From: Pseudomonadota bacterium | GTDB taxonomy: Bacteria > Pseudomonadota > Alphaproteobacteria > Reyranellales > Reyranellaceae | Length of the DNA: 64,000 nt | Assembly (NCBI GenBank): GCA_018242505.1 | Contig: JAFEBU010000034.1 | Span: forward strand, 62,001-126,000 | Direction: 5' to 3' | Shown: positions 39,357 through 48,500 of the stretch, piece after piece | How the letters are laid out: each line of letters starts with the position of its first letter | Numbering within the stretch: the stretch's first letter is position 1 | Position numbers and translations under genes: made by a program | Notes under the pieces: model-generated | The model's input: only the letters and a program-made list of their open reading frames with translations | The model's database searches: none | Told to the model about the DNA's origin: nothing

Positions 39357-39910
39357 CCAAGGTTCGTTCGTCGGCATCCCTGTGAGTAGCGCCTTGGCAC
39401 ACCCCAGACCAGCCCTTGCCACCGCTCGCCGCCGGGAGACAGCGTCACAAAGTCTCGAGTCGGATCGCGGATTAAACCGAGCTTGGCCATGACGGCCTGA
39501 GATCGTTCGTTGTCCGGGCTCGTATATGACAGGATTTCACTGAGGCCCATTTGGTGAACAGCATGCCGGAGGGCGGCCTGGGCGCTTTCGGTTGCGTAGC
39601 CGTGCCCCCAGGCATTGCGCACGAACCGCCAGCCCACCTCGAAATGCGCCCCCAGCGGATGGTCCCTCGACAACCGGGGCATCACTCCCGCATAGCCCAG
39701 GAATGCACCGTCCAGATTTTCAACAGCCCATCGGGCAACGCCATGATCGCGTTGAGCAGCAACGTATCGTTCGAATTTCTCATTGCTCTCTGACCGATCG
39801 ATAGGGCCGCCATAGTCCACCATGACTTCCGGATCCGCATGCATGGTCGCGAATGCTTCGCGATGATGGTCATCCCATCTGTGAAGCCTGAGGCGTGGCG
39901 TTTCAATCAT
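39350..39910 (-). CDS. GNAT-family N-acetyltransferase (RimJ/RimL type)
   Basis: 186-residue acetyltransferase. The opening IETPRLRLHRWDDHHREAF is that of the RimJ-like group. HFEVGWRFVRNAWGHGYATES holds the acetyl-CoA loop (R-x-x-x-G-x-G-Y-A-T-E), and YTSPDNERSQAVMAKLGL the last conserved helix. The C-terminal end (GCRRTNLGS) runs into a tandem duplication and may be lengthened. Acceptor unknown. Confidence 0.88.
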   Translation of the reverse strand: MIETPRLRLHRWDDHHREAFATMHADPEVMVDYGGPIDRSESNEKFERYVAAQRDHGVARWAVENLDGAFLGYAGVMPRLSRDHPLGAHFEVGWRFVRNAWGHGYATESAQAALRHAVHQMGLSEILSYTSPDNERSQAVMAKLGLIRDPTRDFVTLSPGGERWQGLVWGVPRRYSQGCRRTNLGS

Positions 39911-39990
39911 GCGACGCCATTCCGGCTCGCTCCAGCTTGGCGAATGCGGAGATCAGGCAAAGCGCACAGTCGCGATTTAAGAGTACATGC

Positions 39991-40500
39991 CTAGCGCGCC
40001 GCCGGCCGGTTGAATGCCAGCCGGTCGAAGAAATCGCGCGTCGCCTGCTGTGCGCCGGGCCCGGCGACCGCCCGCACATTGGTGAGCTCGAGCTTGCGGC
40101 CGCTCGCGGCATCGATCAGCACGGGTTCGAGCGGATGGCCATCGTCGCGGTCCACGAGATCCATCGGCTTGCCGGTGCGTGATGCGGCGCCGTAGCGGTC
40201 GCCCCATTGCTTCAGGCCGACGATGACGGTGAACAAGGCCGCGCCCTTCTCCGTCAGGCGATATTCATGGCGCAACGGGCGCTGGCGGTAGGCGGTCTTG
40301 CGGAACACGCCCGCCTCGACGAGCTTCTTCAGCCGCGCCGTCAGGACGTTGCGGGCAATGCCGAGGTTCTCCTGGAAGTCGTCGAAGCGGCGCACGCCGT
40401 AGAAGGCGTCGCGCACGATCAGGAGGGTCCAGGGCTCGCCCACGACGTCGAGCGCCGAGGCGATCGAACAATTCATCTGCTCGTAGGATGTCCGCCGCAT
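39991..40500 (-). CDS. HxlR-family transcriptional regulator
   Basis: 169-residue winged-helix regulator. The opening NCSIASALDVVGEPWTLLIVRDAFYG has the redox-type Cys near residue 10. RFDDFQENLGIARNVLTARLKKL is the recognition region and RHEYRLTEKG the wing. The C-terminal extension is typical of longer HxlR proteins. ATG 40500 begins MRRTSYEQMNCS. It is read in the same direction as nhaA, 73 bp downstream; regulation of neighbours is not shown. Confidence 0.9.
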   Translation of the reverse strand: MRRTSYEQMNCSIASALDVVGEPWTLLIVRDAFYGVRRFDDFQENLGIARNVLTARLKKLVEAGVFRKTAYRQRPLRHEYRLTEKGAALFTVIVGLKQWGDRYGAASRTGKPMDLVDRDDGHPLEPVLIDAASGRKLELTNVRAVAGPGAQQATRDFFDRLAFNRPAAR

Positions 40501-40573
40501 GGGCAAAAGTATAAGCGCGTGCCATCGCCGTGCAATGTTGCACTGTCGCCGCCGTCGCTGGTGGAAATTGGGT

Positions 40574-41743
40574 TCAGGCCGCCGGCGCGCTGCGCGAAAA
40601 GCGCAGGATCGTCCATCCCAGCGCGGCTGACAGCAGGGAGCCAGCCAACACGCCCAGGCGCACCAGCGGCGCATGGTCGTCACCCTCGAAGGCGAGCGTG
40701 CCGATGAACAGGCTCATGGTGAAGCCGATGCCGCCGCAGACCGCGGCGCCGTAGAGCTGCAGCCAACTCGTCCGCCGCGGCCGCTGCGCGAAGCCGAGGC
40801 CGATCGACAGCGCCGCACCGGCAAAGATGCCGAGCTGCTTGCCGAGGAAAAGGCCCAGCCCGATGCCCAGCGTGACCGGGTCGCGCGCCATGTCGGTGGT
40901 GATGCCGGCGAAGGTGAGCCCGGCATTGGCGAAGGCAAAGGCCGGCAGCACCAGGAACGAGACCCACGGCGACAACGCATGCTCGAGCCGGATGTATGGA
41001 CGCTCGTCGGGCGCCCCGGCCTCGCGGGCAAGCGGCAGACAGAAGGCCAGCACGACGCCAGCCAGCGTCGCATGGACGCCCGACTCCAGCACGCAGACCC
41101 AGAGCATGATGCCGACCAGCAGGTACGGCCCGGTCCGCCGGACCCCGGTGAAATTGAGGGCGAGCAGCACCGCGATGCAGAGCGATGCGAGAACGAGGGA
41201 GAGCACCGACAGGTCGGACGTGTAAAAGATCGCGATGATCAGGATCGACGCCAGGTCGTCGACGATCGCGAGCGTCAGCAGGAAGAGCTTCGCCGCGCGT
41301 GGCACGCGCTCGCCGAGGGCGGCCAGCACGGCGACGGCGAAGGCGATGTCGGTGGCCGAGGGAATCGCCCAGCCGCGCAGGGCGATCGGGTCGTTCCAGG
41401 TCGACGCAGCGTAGATGACGGCCGGCACGGCCATGCCGCCGATCGCACCCGCGATCGGCAGCACGACCTGGGCCGGCTGTGACAGCTCGCCCTCCACCAC
41501 CTCACGCTTGATCTCGAGTCCGACCTGCAGGAAGAACACGGCCATCAGGCCGTCGTTGATCCAGAGCAGAAGCGGCTTGCTGAGGCCGACCCCGCCGAAG
41601 TCGACGCTGAGCCTGGTGGCGAACAGCGTATCGGGCATCCAATCGAGGGGCGAATTCGCGAACAAGAGCGCCAGGGCGGCGGCGACCAGGAGCGGCAAGG
41701 CGCTGCCCGCCTCGCCCTGCAGCAAGGCCTTCAACCGTTTCAT
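40574..41743 (-). CDS. nhaA: Na+/H+ antiporter NhaA
   Basis: Inner-membrane sodium/proton exchanger, 389 residues with about 12 membrane segments. The ion-binding aspartate pair is in LAIVDDLASI (about 162-163). Other conserved parts are LLWINDGLMAVFFLQVGLEIKRE, the PSATDIAFAVAVLA segment and FLGKQLGIF near the C-terminal half. Start ATG 41743. No pH-regulatory gene nearby. Confidence 0.96.
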   Translation of the reverse strand: MKRLKALLQGEAGSALPLLVAAALALLFANSPLDWMPDTLFATRLSVDFGGVGLSKPLLLWINDGLMAVFFLQVGLEIKREVVEGELSQPAQVVLPIAGAIGGMAVPAVIYAASTWNDPIALRGWAIPSATDIAFAVAVLAALGERVPRAAKLFLLTLAIVDDLASILIIAIFYTSDLSVLSLVLASLCIAVLLALNFTGVRRTGPYLLVGIMLWVCVLESGVHATLAGVVLAFCLPLAREAGAPDERPYIRLEHALSPWVSFLVLPAFAFANAGLTFAGITTDMARDPVTLGIGLGLFLGKQLGIFAGAALSIGLGFAQRPRRTSWLQLYGAAVCGGIGFTMSLFIGTLAFEGDDHAPLVRLGVLAGSLLSAALGWTILRFSRSAPAA

Positions 41744-41813
41744 GGCGGTTGCTCCACAACAGAACGCCCGGGTCTTGCGACCCGGGCGCCCTTTGTATCG
41801 GCAGAGAATGCGA

Positions 41814-42584
41814 TCAGTCGCGGTTCTGTCCCATGAAGCTCATCAGGAACTGGAACAGGTTGATGAAGTCCAGGTAGAGGCTGAGGGCGCCGAAGATGGC
41901 GACCTTGTCGGCCATCTGCGTGCCCCAGGCATCGCTGTACTGTTCCTTGATCTTCTGGGTGTCGTAGGCGATCAGGCCCGAGAAGATCAGCACGCCCAGG
42001 ATCGAGACGATGAACGCCACGCCGCTGGAGTGCACGAAGAGGTTCACCAGGCTGGCCAGGATGATGCCCACCAGGCCCATGAAAAGGAACTTGCCGAACG
42101 CGCTCAAGTCCCGCTTGGTCGTGTAGCCGTAGAGGCTGAGCGCACCGAACGCGGCCGCGGTCACAAAGAAAGTGCGCGCGACCGATGCGCCGGTGTAGCG
42201 GAACAGGAGCAGCGACAGGCTGACCCCCATCAAAGCCGTGACGCCCCAGTAGATCGCCTGCAGGGCGCCGACGCTGATCTGCGCGGCGCGGAAGGACGCG
42301 ACCATCAGAAGGCCGAGCGGGGCAAGGATCGCGACCCAGCCGAGGATGTTCAATCCGACGGGAACGACCGCGCCGCCAGGCGTGACGCCCATCTGGAAGA
42401 AGATGTTCTGGAGCTGCGGCGAGGCAAAGAGGCCGAAGGCCACGATGCCCGACAGCGCCAAACCCGATGCCATGTAGTTGTAGACACGGATCATATGGGC
42501 GCGCAGGCCGACATCGAATGTCGCCTGGTCGGCGATTACGCCGCCGCCTGCACGGCCAAAGGTGTTGAAGTTCTCGTTTGCCAT
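41814..42584 (-). CDS. Bax inhibitor-1/YccA family membrane protein
   Basis: 256-residue protein with about seven membrane segments and the UPF0005/BI-1 signature. VGLRAHMIRVYNYMASGLALSG opens it; the C-terminal DTQKIKEQYSD (Asp of the di-aspartyl pH sensor type) and LDFINLFQFLMSF close it. E. coli YccA modulates FtsH; calcium leak activity is known for relatives. GGAGG precedes ATG 42584 by 8 bases. Confidence 0.92.
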   Translation of the reverse strand: MANENFNTFGRAGGGVIADQATFDVGLRAHMIRVYNYMASGLALSGIVAFGLFASPQLQNIFFQMGVTPGGAVVPVGLNILGWVAILAPLGLLMVASFRAAQISVGALQAIYWGVTALMGVSLSLLLFRYTGASVARTFFVTAAAFGALSLYGYTTKRDLSAFGKFLFMGLVGIILASLVNLFVHSSGVAFIVSILGVLIFSGLIAYDTQKIKEQYSDAWGTQMADKVAIFGALSLYLDFINLFQFLMSFMGQNRD

Positions 42585-42709
42585 TCTCACGCCTCCGACA
42601 GGGACCTCATTGCCGAGCCCCTTGTGCCCAACAATGTGGGGATACAGCCCAACTGAATCAAGCACCGAACGGTAAACGAATAATTGTGCCGAAACGATGA
42701 AAATACGGT

Positions 42710-45226
42710 TCATTCGTTGCGCAACAAGGTGAGAGGCCGCTGCCGCAGGGCGACGAGGGTTCCGGCCAGCCCAAAAGCCAAGGTCAAGGCCATGGCGCCG
42801 ATGGCGACGGCGACCGCCACGACAGGCTGGAAGACCCATTGCAGACTCATCAGATAATGAACGACGAGATAGGCGGCCAACGTGCCAACGCCGAGGGCGG
42901 CCAGAGCGGTGGCAAGCCCCAAGGCCAGGAATTCCCAGGTGAAAATACCGGCGATGCGCGCCCGCGTCGCACCCAGCACCTTCATGACGACGGCCTCGTG
43001 GATGCGCCGGCGCTGGGTCGCCAGCATGGCACCGGCGAGGACCAGGACGCCGGCGAGGATGCTGAGCGATCCGATGAGCTGTGTGGCAAGGCCGATATTG
43101 CCCAAGACCTCCGACACCGTCTGGATGGCCTCGCGTACGCTGACCACGGTGACGTTGGGGAACCTGTCGGTGACGGCCTTGAAGATCGCGTCCTGGGCGC
43201 CAGGCGTCGCCTTCACCGTCGCGAGGAAGGTGTGCGGCGCGCGATCGAGCTGGCCCGGCGAGAAGACCATGACGAAATTGATGGCGAGTGTCTGCCAATC
43301 GATATGCCGCAGCGAGGCGATGCGCGCCTCGATATCGCGGCCGAGCACGTTCACCGTGATCGTGTCGCCGAGGCGGAGGCCGAACTCGTGCGCCAGCGTC
43401 TCGTCGAACGAGACGAGCTGCGGGCCGCGATAGTCGGCAGGCCACCATTCGCCTGCGACAACATGCGCACCCTCCGGCGGGCGGGCGGCGTAGGTGACGC
43501 CGCGGTCGCTGTCGACCGCCCAGCGCGCACCTGACGGAACATGAACCTCGCTCACCGGCTTGCCGGCGAGCTTCACGATCCGACCGCGCAGCGACGGCAC
43601 CTTCTCGAGCGCACCGGCGCCCGGGATCGCGGCGATCGTCCGTTCGACCTCGGCCATCTGGCTCGACTGGATATCGACGAAGAAGAAGGCGGGTGCGTCC
43701 CTGGGGATACGCTGCGTGATCTGTTCGCGCAGATTGCCCTCGATCAGGGCGGTCGCGACCAGCACGGTGAGGCCAAGACCCAGCGACAGCATCACGACCG
43801 GCGTCGGCGAGCCCGGCCGATGGAGATTGGCGAGCGCAAGGCGAAGGGAAGCCAGTCGCGGCTTGCCCATCCGCGCCGCCACCGCCATCACGCCGCGCGC
43901 CAGCAGGGGGAAGGCGGCGAAGGCGCCGAGTGCGCCGAGGACGAAGTAGGCTGCGATCCACGGACTGTCGGCGGTCCCGACCGTGAAACCCGCGAGCAGG
44001 AGCGCCGCCCCCGCGACAAGCGCGAGGTCGCGCCAGCCGAGTCGTCCGCGCTCATGCACGGCGCCGCGCATCAGGGTGGCGGCGGGCACGGTGCGGGCAC
44101 GGATCAGCGGCAGGAGCGTGAACAGCACCGACACCAGAAGGCCAAAAGCCGCCGCCATGGCGAGCGGCCGGAGGTAGAGCGCGATCCGCGCCTTCACCGG
44201 CAGAAGATCGGCGATCAGCGACTGGGCGAGGAACGGCAGCGCCGCACCGAGCGCGACCCCGGCCGCGATCCCGAGGAGGGCAAGGGCGCCGAGCTGCAGG
44301 AAGTAGGTCGTGAAGACCAGGCGCTGCGGCGCGCCGAGACACTTCATGATGGCGATGGTGCGCATGCGGCCGGCGAGGAAGCTCGAGACGGCATTGCCGA
44401 CGCCGACACCACCCACCAGCAGCGCCGCCAATCCAATCAGGCCGATGAACTCGGTCAGCCGGTCGAGCCAGAAGCGGATGCCGCCGCCCGCCTCGCCGAG
44501 ATCGCGCACCCGCCAGCCGGCCTCGGGGAAGCGCGCCTTGATCGCTGCCGCAACCTCCTTGTCCGAGCGGCCGCTTGGCAGCTTCAGGCGGTATTGCCAG
44601 GTGAGCAGGCTGCCCGGCTGCACCAGGCCCGACTCGGAGAGCGCGGCGAACGGCATCATCAGACGCGGCCCGAGGCTTGCGAAGGCGCTGAGGCCGCTGT
44701 CGGGTTCGCGCTCGATGATCGCGCGCACCTGCAGGGTGGTCTCGCCGACTTTCACAAGATCGCCCAGCGCGATGCCCATGCGCTTCAGCGCCGCCTCCTC
44801 AACCGCCGCGCCCCAGACGCCGTCGCGCCTGGCGAGCGCCTCCTGCAACGATCCTCCGCCGCGCAACTCGACATGGCCGTAGAGCGGATAGGCCGGCTCG
44901 ACCGCCTTCAATTGCACCAGCGCCGCCGTGCCGCCCGGCTTGGCCGGCCGCGCCATCGAGCGGCTGTCGACCCAGCGCACGAGCTCGCCCTGCTCGCGCA
45001 GGAAAGCCAGCTGATCGGGCGTCGCCTCGCGATAAAGCAGCGAGACCGCGACATCGCCGCCCAGCAGCTCGCGCGCATCGGAGCGCAGTCCTTCCTCGAT
45101 CGCACGACTGAAGGACAGGATCGCCGCGATCGCGCCGACGCCGAGCGCCAAGCAGGCGAGGAACAGGCGGAAGCCGCCAAGGCCGCTGCGCATCTCGCGG
45201 CGCGCGAGCTTGGCGGCGAGAGTCAT
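42710..45226 (-). CDS. ybbP: FtsX-like ABC permease (YbbP type)
   Basis: 838-residue permease with two FtsX modules. The first has membrane segments near 30-50 and about 260-390; an intervening pair of helices follows near 405-450; the second module is near 700-835. Large periplasmic domains lie between them (for example SLRGRIVKLAGKPV). This matches the YbbP architecture and, with ybbA and divergent tesA, the E. coli gene arrangement. I start at ATG 45226; an in-frame TTG lies 8 codons earlier. Substrate of YbbAP is not firmly known. Confidence 0.9.
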   Translation of the reverse strand: MTLAAKLARREMRSGLGGFRLFLACLALGVGAIAAILSFSRAIEEGLRSDARELLGGDVAVSLLYREATPDQLAFLREQGELVRWVDSRSMARPAKPGGTAALVQLKAVEPAYPLYGHVELRGGGSLQEALARRDGVWGAAVEEAALKRMGIALGDLVKVGETTLQVRAIIEREPDSGLSAFASLGPRLMMPFAALSESGLVQPGSLLTWQYRLKLPSGRSDKEVAAAIKARFPEAGWRVRDLGEAGGGIRFWLDRLTEFIGLIGLAALLVGGVGVGNAVSSFLAGRMRTIAIMKCLGAPQRLVFTTYFLQLGALALLGIAAGVALGAALPFLAQSLIADLLPVKARIALYLRPLAMAAAFGLLVSVLFTLLPLIRARTVPAATLMRGAVHERGRLGWRDLALVAGAALLLAGFTVGTADSPWIAAYFVLGALGAFAAFPLLARGVMAVAARMGKPRLASLRLALANLHRPGSPTPVVMLSLGLGLTVLVATALIEGNLREQITQRIPRDAPAFFFVDIQSSQMAEVERTIAAIPGAGALEKVPSLRGRIVKLAGKPVSEVHVPSGARWAVDSDRGVTYAARPPEGAHVVAGEWWPADYRGPQLVSFDETLAHEFGLRLGDTITVNVLGRDIEARIASLRHIDWQTLAINFVMVFSPGQLDRAPHTFLATVKATPGAQDAIFKAVTDRFPNVTVVSVREAIQTVSEVLGNIGLATQLIGSLSILAGVLVLAGAMLATQRRRIHEAVVMKVLGATRARIAGIFTWEFLALGLATALAALGVGTLAAYLVVHYLMSLQWVFQPVVAVAVAIGAMALTLAFGLAGTLVALRQRPLTLLRNE

Positions 45227-45236
45227 CGACCGGCGT

Positions 45237-45950
45237 TCATTGCGCAGCAAGCGCCTGGCCCGCCGCGGTGCGCTGGTCGCCGACCATGAGGCCGTCGGCG
45301 ATGCGCAGGATGCGATCGCAACGCTCGGCCAGCGTCATGTCATGGGTGATCAGGATCAGGGTCGCCGAATTGGCGCGCGCCATGTCGAAGAGAAGATCCA
45401 TCACCTGCCTGCCGGTCGCGCCATCGAGATTGCCAGTCGGCTCGTCGGCGAGCAGGAGCTTCGGCCGGCCGACGAAGGCACGCGCCACGGCCACGCGCTG
45501 CTGCTCGCCACCCGAGAGCTGCGCCGGATAGTGCCTGAGCCGCGACACCAATCCCACGCGCTCCAGCGCCATCTGCGCCGCTTCGAATGCATCGGTGCGG
45601 CCGGCAAATTCGAGCGGCAAGGCGACGTTCTCCAGCGCCGTCATGGTCGGGATGAGATGGAAGCCCTGGAACACGATGCCGATATGATCGCGCCTGAGGC
45701 GTGCGCGGGCATCGTCATCCAGCGGGCCGAGATCGTGGCCGGCCATCTCGACGCGACCGGAAGTGGCGCGCTCGAGGCCGCCGGCCACCATCATCAGGCT
45801 CGACTTGCCGGCGCCGGACGGCCCGACCACCGCGGCGATCTCGCCGGCGGCGATGTCGAGCGTGATACCGCGCAGGATATTGACCATGCCGGCATCGCTT
45901 GCCATGTCGAGATGCACGTCGATGAAGCGGACGATGGGCGGGGCGGTCAC
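45237..45950 (-). CDS. ybbA: ABC transporter ATP-binding protein (YbbA/LolD type)
   Basis: 237-residue ATPase of the MacB/LolD group. Walker A is GPSGAGKSS, the Q-loop GIVFQGFHLI, the signature LSGGEQQRVAVARA, Walker B LLLADEPTGNLD, and the switch histidine ITHD. GTG 45950 has GGAG 6 bases upstream; no ATG fits the domain. It is 10 bp before the permease and divergent from tesA with 21 bp between starts. Confidence 0.92.
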   Translation of the reverse strand: MTAPPIVRFIDVHLDMASDAGMVNILRGITLDIAAGEIAAVVGPSGAGKSSLMMVAGGLERATSGRVEMAGHDLGPLDDDARARLRRDHIGIVFQGFHLIPTMTALENVALPLEFAGRTDAFEAAQMALERVGLVSRLRHYPAQLSGGEQQRVAVARAFVGRPKLLLADEPTGNLDGATGRQVMDLLFDMARANSATLILITHDMTLAERCDRILRIADGLMVGDQRTAAGQALAAQ

Positions 45951-45971
45951 CAAGGCTCCGGAAATGGGACG

Positions 45972-46649
45972 ATGAGGCTCGGCAAGGGATATGGTCGTTT
46001 TGCGGCAGCGGTCAATTCGCTGGCGATCCTTCTTTTTTGCTTGATTCCGGCATGGGCCGACACGCCGCCGATCAGGCTCGCCGTTCTGGGCGACAGCCTG
46101 GCGGCCGGTTTCGGCATCAAGCCGGAACAAGCCTTCCCCGCTCTGCTTGAGGCGGCGCTGAAGGCCGAAGGTCGCAACGTCGCAGTGCTGAACGACGGCG
46201 TCTCGGGCGACACCACGGCCGGCGGCCTCGACCGGCTCGACTGGATCCTGGGCGACAAGCCCGACATCGTGATGGTCGAGCTGGGCGCCAACGACGCCCT
46301 GCGCGGCATCGATCCGGCCAGCACCGAGCGCAATCTCGCGACCATCGTCGAGAAGCTGAAGGCGGCCAGCGTCACGGTATGGCTCGCGGGCATGATGGCG
46401 CCACGCAATCTCGGACCGGAATATGTCGCCGCGTTCGACGGCCTTTACCGGCGGCTTGCCGACAGGTACCAGGTTCCGCTCTATCCCTTCGTGCTCGACG
46501 GCGTCGCACAGAACCCGACGCTCAACCAGGCTGACGGCCTTCATCCCAACCCGAAGGGCGCGGAGGTGATCGCCGAACGCATGCTCCCGTTCGTCGCCAG
46601 GAACCTCGATCACTATGCCGCGTCTGTTCATCGCCCTCCCCGTCCCTGA
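45972..46649 (+). CDS. tesA: GDSL arylesterase/acyl-CoA thioesterase I (TesA type)
   Basis: 225-residue periplasmic SGNH hydrolase. A signal peptide (about 1-30, ending AWA) is followed by block I GDSLAAGFG with nucleophile Ser (about 42). Block II has a glycine in NDGVSGDT, block III is GANDAL, and block V DGLHPNPKG carries the catalytic Asp and His. TesA in E. coli hydrolyses thioesters, esters and lysophospholipids. The last 35 bases overlap thpR, so the two are probably cotranscribed. Confidence 0.93.
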   Translation: MRLGKGYGRFAAAVNSLAILLFCLIPAWADTPPIRLAVLGDSLAAGFGIKPEQAFPALLEAALKAEGRNVAVLNDGVSGDTTAGGLDRLDWILGDKPDIVMVELGANDALRGIDPASTERNLATIVEKLKAASVTVWLAGMMAPRNLGPEYVAAFDGLYRRLADRYQVPLYPFVLDGVAQNPTLNQADGLHPNPKGAEVIAERMLPFVARNLDHYAASVHRPPRP

Positions 46650-47160
46650 GGACGTCTCCGACGCGCTCACCGCGCTGCAGGCGGGCGTGCCCGACGCACG
46701 CTGGGTGCCGGCGGAGAATTTCCACGTCACGCTCTGCTTCGCGGGCGAAGTCCAGGGCGCGATGGGACGCGATCTCGAAGAGGAGCTTTCCGACATCGCG
46801 GGATCGCCGTTCGCGGTGACGGTCGCCGGCGTCGACCAGTTCAGCAGCGGCAAGCAGCCCAAGGCGCTGGTGGCGCTGGTGGCGAAATCCGACCGGCTCG
46901 ACTGGCTGCAGCAGAAGGTCTCCACCGTGGCGCGCAACTGCGGTATCGGCGTCGAGCGTCGCAAGTTCCGCCCGCACGTCACCCTCGCCCGCTTTCGCAA
47001 CGGCGCGGAGACCGGCCATCACATCGCCCAGTTCATGGCGAGCCACGCCCAGTTCCGCGCCGGCCCCTGGGTCGCCGAGCATTTCGCGCTCTACTCCAGC
47101 CGGCAGGGCCGCAACGGTTCGATCTACACCGAAGAGGCGGCCTATCCGCTGACGTTCTGA
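46615..47160 (+). CDS. thpR: RNA 2',3'-cyclic phosphodiesterase ThpR (LigT)
   Basis: 181-residue 2H phosphoesterase. The two catalytic H-x-T motifs are NFHVTLCF (about 36-43) and RPHVTLARF (about 121-129), and the start MPRLFIALPVPEDV is the family form. It opens 2',3'-cyclic phosphates to 2'-phosphates. The start lies inside tesA, overlapping 35 bp in another frame; that is longer than usual but needed for the first strand. Confidence 0.93.
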   Translation: MPRLFIALPVPEDVSDALTALQAGVPDARWVPAENFHVTLCFAGEVQGAMGRDLEEELSDIAGSPFAVTVAGVDQFSSGKQPKALVALVAKSDRLDWLQQKVSTVARNCGIGVERRKFRPHVTLARFRNGAETGHHIAQFMASHAQFRAGPWVAEHFALYSSRQGRNGSIYTEEAAYPLTF

Positions 47161-47286
47161 CGCGCGGCGGTCCTTCCATATGAGCGCCACTTCAGCGCGG
47201 AGTTTATTTCGCGCGCAGTGGCGCACTTCCAGCGACGAACTCGTACTGCCGGCAGCGCGCAACTCCAGTTGCGCTCATGCGGTGCG
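47161..47286. repeat. Composite palindromic repeat, convergent junction thpR/49-aa gene
   Basis: The junction has GCGCCACT (47184-47191) paired with AGTGGCGC across a loop of about 25 bases. A separate hairpin GCGCAACT-CC-AGTTGCGC follows at 47256-47273. Read on the minus strand, GCATGAGCGCAACTGGAGTTGCGCGC lines up with the palindrome at 52.6 kb and shares CTGGAGT(G/T)GCGCGC with the one at 13.5 kb. Confidence 0.65.
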
Positions 47287-47436
47287 TCAGTGCCGCTTGA
47301 AGTACTGGACGGCGCGTTCGTGCTTCTCGGCGGCGGCGCGGCTCCTGAAGGTGCCGAGATTGCGCCGCTTGCCGGTCTTGGGATTGATCTTGCGCGAATA
47401 GAGGCGGTATTCGCCCGAGGCGAGCTTGCGGATCAT
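47287..47436 (-). CDS. Conserved 49-residue basic protein
   Basis: Reads [16 protein letters not shown], then [13 protein letters not shown] and [16 protein letters not shown]. The pattern ([32 protein letters not shown]) matches small conserved hypothetical proteins I have seen across several bacterial phyla. The first half resembles the Arm-type/AP2-like integrase strand motif; function unknown. GGAGG lies 7 bases before ATG 47436. It follows the phosphotriesterase-family gene on the same strand by 20 bp. Confidence 0.8.
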   Translation of the reverse strand: MIRKLASGEYRLYSRKINPKTGKRRNLGTFRSRAAAEKHERAVQYFKRH

Positions 47437-47456
47437 GTCCGGTCCTCCGTGATGCC

Positions 47457-48500
47457 TCAAACGAACGTCAGCAATCGCCGCGGGTTGCGCACCAGGATGG
47501 CGTCGATCTCGTCGGCGCTGTAGCCGCGCTTTTCCATCATCGGCACGACATTGCGGAAGATGTGGCCGTAGCCATGGCCGCCGAAGCTCGCCAGCCGCGT
47601 GCGGTAGCAGATGTCGTGGCTGATGACGACACGATCGAGATGGCCATGGTCGATCAGCGCCCGGATCAGCCTGAGCCGCGTCGCGTCGTTGGGCATGTCG
47701 ATGTCGGAAAGCCCGTAGTAGCTCGCCTCCTGGCCGAACAGGTCGAACTCGATCGTGACGCCTGAATCGGCGAGCCTTAGCAGCCGCGGCTCGTCGAAGA
47801 TCGTGCGGTCGATGTGGCTGATGACGATCCGCTCGGTGGGATGGCCGGCCGCCTTGATGAAGTCGGCCACTTCCTGCGGCTGCTCGGGATCGCGCCCCGG
47901 ATGGACGTTGATCGCGGCCCCCGTCTCGGCCGCGGCGATCAGCGCCGCCCGCATCACGCGCTTCTCGGTGTCGGTCCACGGCGCGGTGCAGCCGATCTCG
48001 CCGATCATGCCGGCGCGGATATCGGTGCCCCAGGCTCCGCGCAGGACCTGGCCGATGATCTCGTCGGCGAAATCCTCGACCGTGCGGCCGTGGTTCTTCG
48101 GGTCCTGGTAGTCGTTGACGTAATAGCCGCAGCCCATGACGAGATGGACGCCGGTGCCTGACGCGATGCGCTGCAGGCCACGAGGATCGGGCGACAGGCC
48201 ACCACAAGTCAGTTCGACGATGGCATCGCCGCCATCGTGCTTCATCATCTTCACCTCGCGGGTGGCGATGTCCTCGAGGTCGAGCATGTACTTGCGGCCG
48301 ACCCGGCCGATCTTGTGGCCGTAGTTCATCTGCCACACGTTCTCGAGCGTGATCTCCGGCCCGAGATCGTTGTCGGCCCGGGTGGCCGGCGGACGAAGGT
48401 CGCAGAGCACATGCTCGTGCATCAGCGTGCGGCCGAGCGCCGCCGGTTCGATCGGTCCGAGGACGGTCTGGATCTTTCCCTTGAGGTCCTCGCGGGTCAT
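47457..48500 (-). CDS. Phosphotriesterase-family metal-dependent hydrolase
   Basis: 347-residue amidohydrolase of the PTE/PLL group. The metal-binding TMHEHVLCD (H-x-H) lies near the start. A metal-bridging residue is probable in IGEIGC, followed by His in NVHPG, ISHID and ISHDICY near the end. Such enzymes are lactonases or esterases; true phosphotriesterases are rare. ATG 48500 overlaps the Bug-receptor stop by 4 bases (ATGA). Coupling to a carboxylate receptor suggests a lactone or ester precursor of the captured acid; this is inference. Confidence 0.88.
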   Translation of the reverse strand: MTREDLKGKIQTVLGPIEPAALGRTLMHEHVLCDLRPPATRADNDLGPEITLENVWQMNYGHKIGRVGRKYMLDLEDIATREVKMMKHDGGDAIVELTCGGLSPDPRGLQRIASGTGVHLVMGCGYYVNDYQDPKNHGRTVEDFADEIIGQVLRGAWGTDIRAGMIGEIGCTAPWTDTEKRVMRAALIAAAETGAAINVHPGRDPEQPQEVADFIKAAGHPTERIVISHIDRTIFDEPRLLRLADSGVTIEFDLFGQEASYYGLSDIDMPNDATRLRLIRALIDHGHLDRVVISHDICYRTRLASFGGHGYGHIFRNVVPMMEKRGYSADEIDAILVRNPRRLLTFV

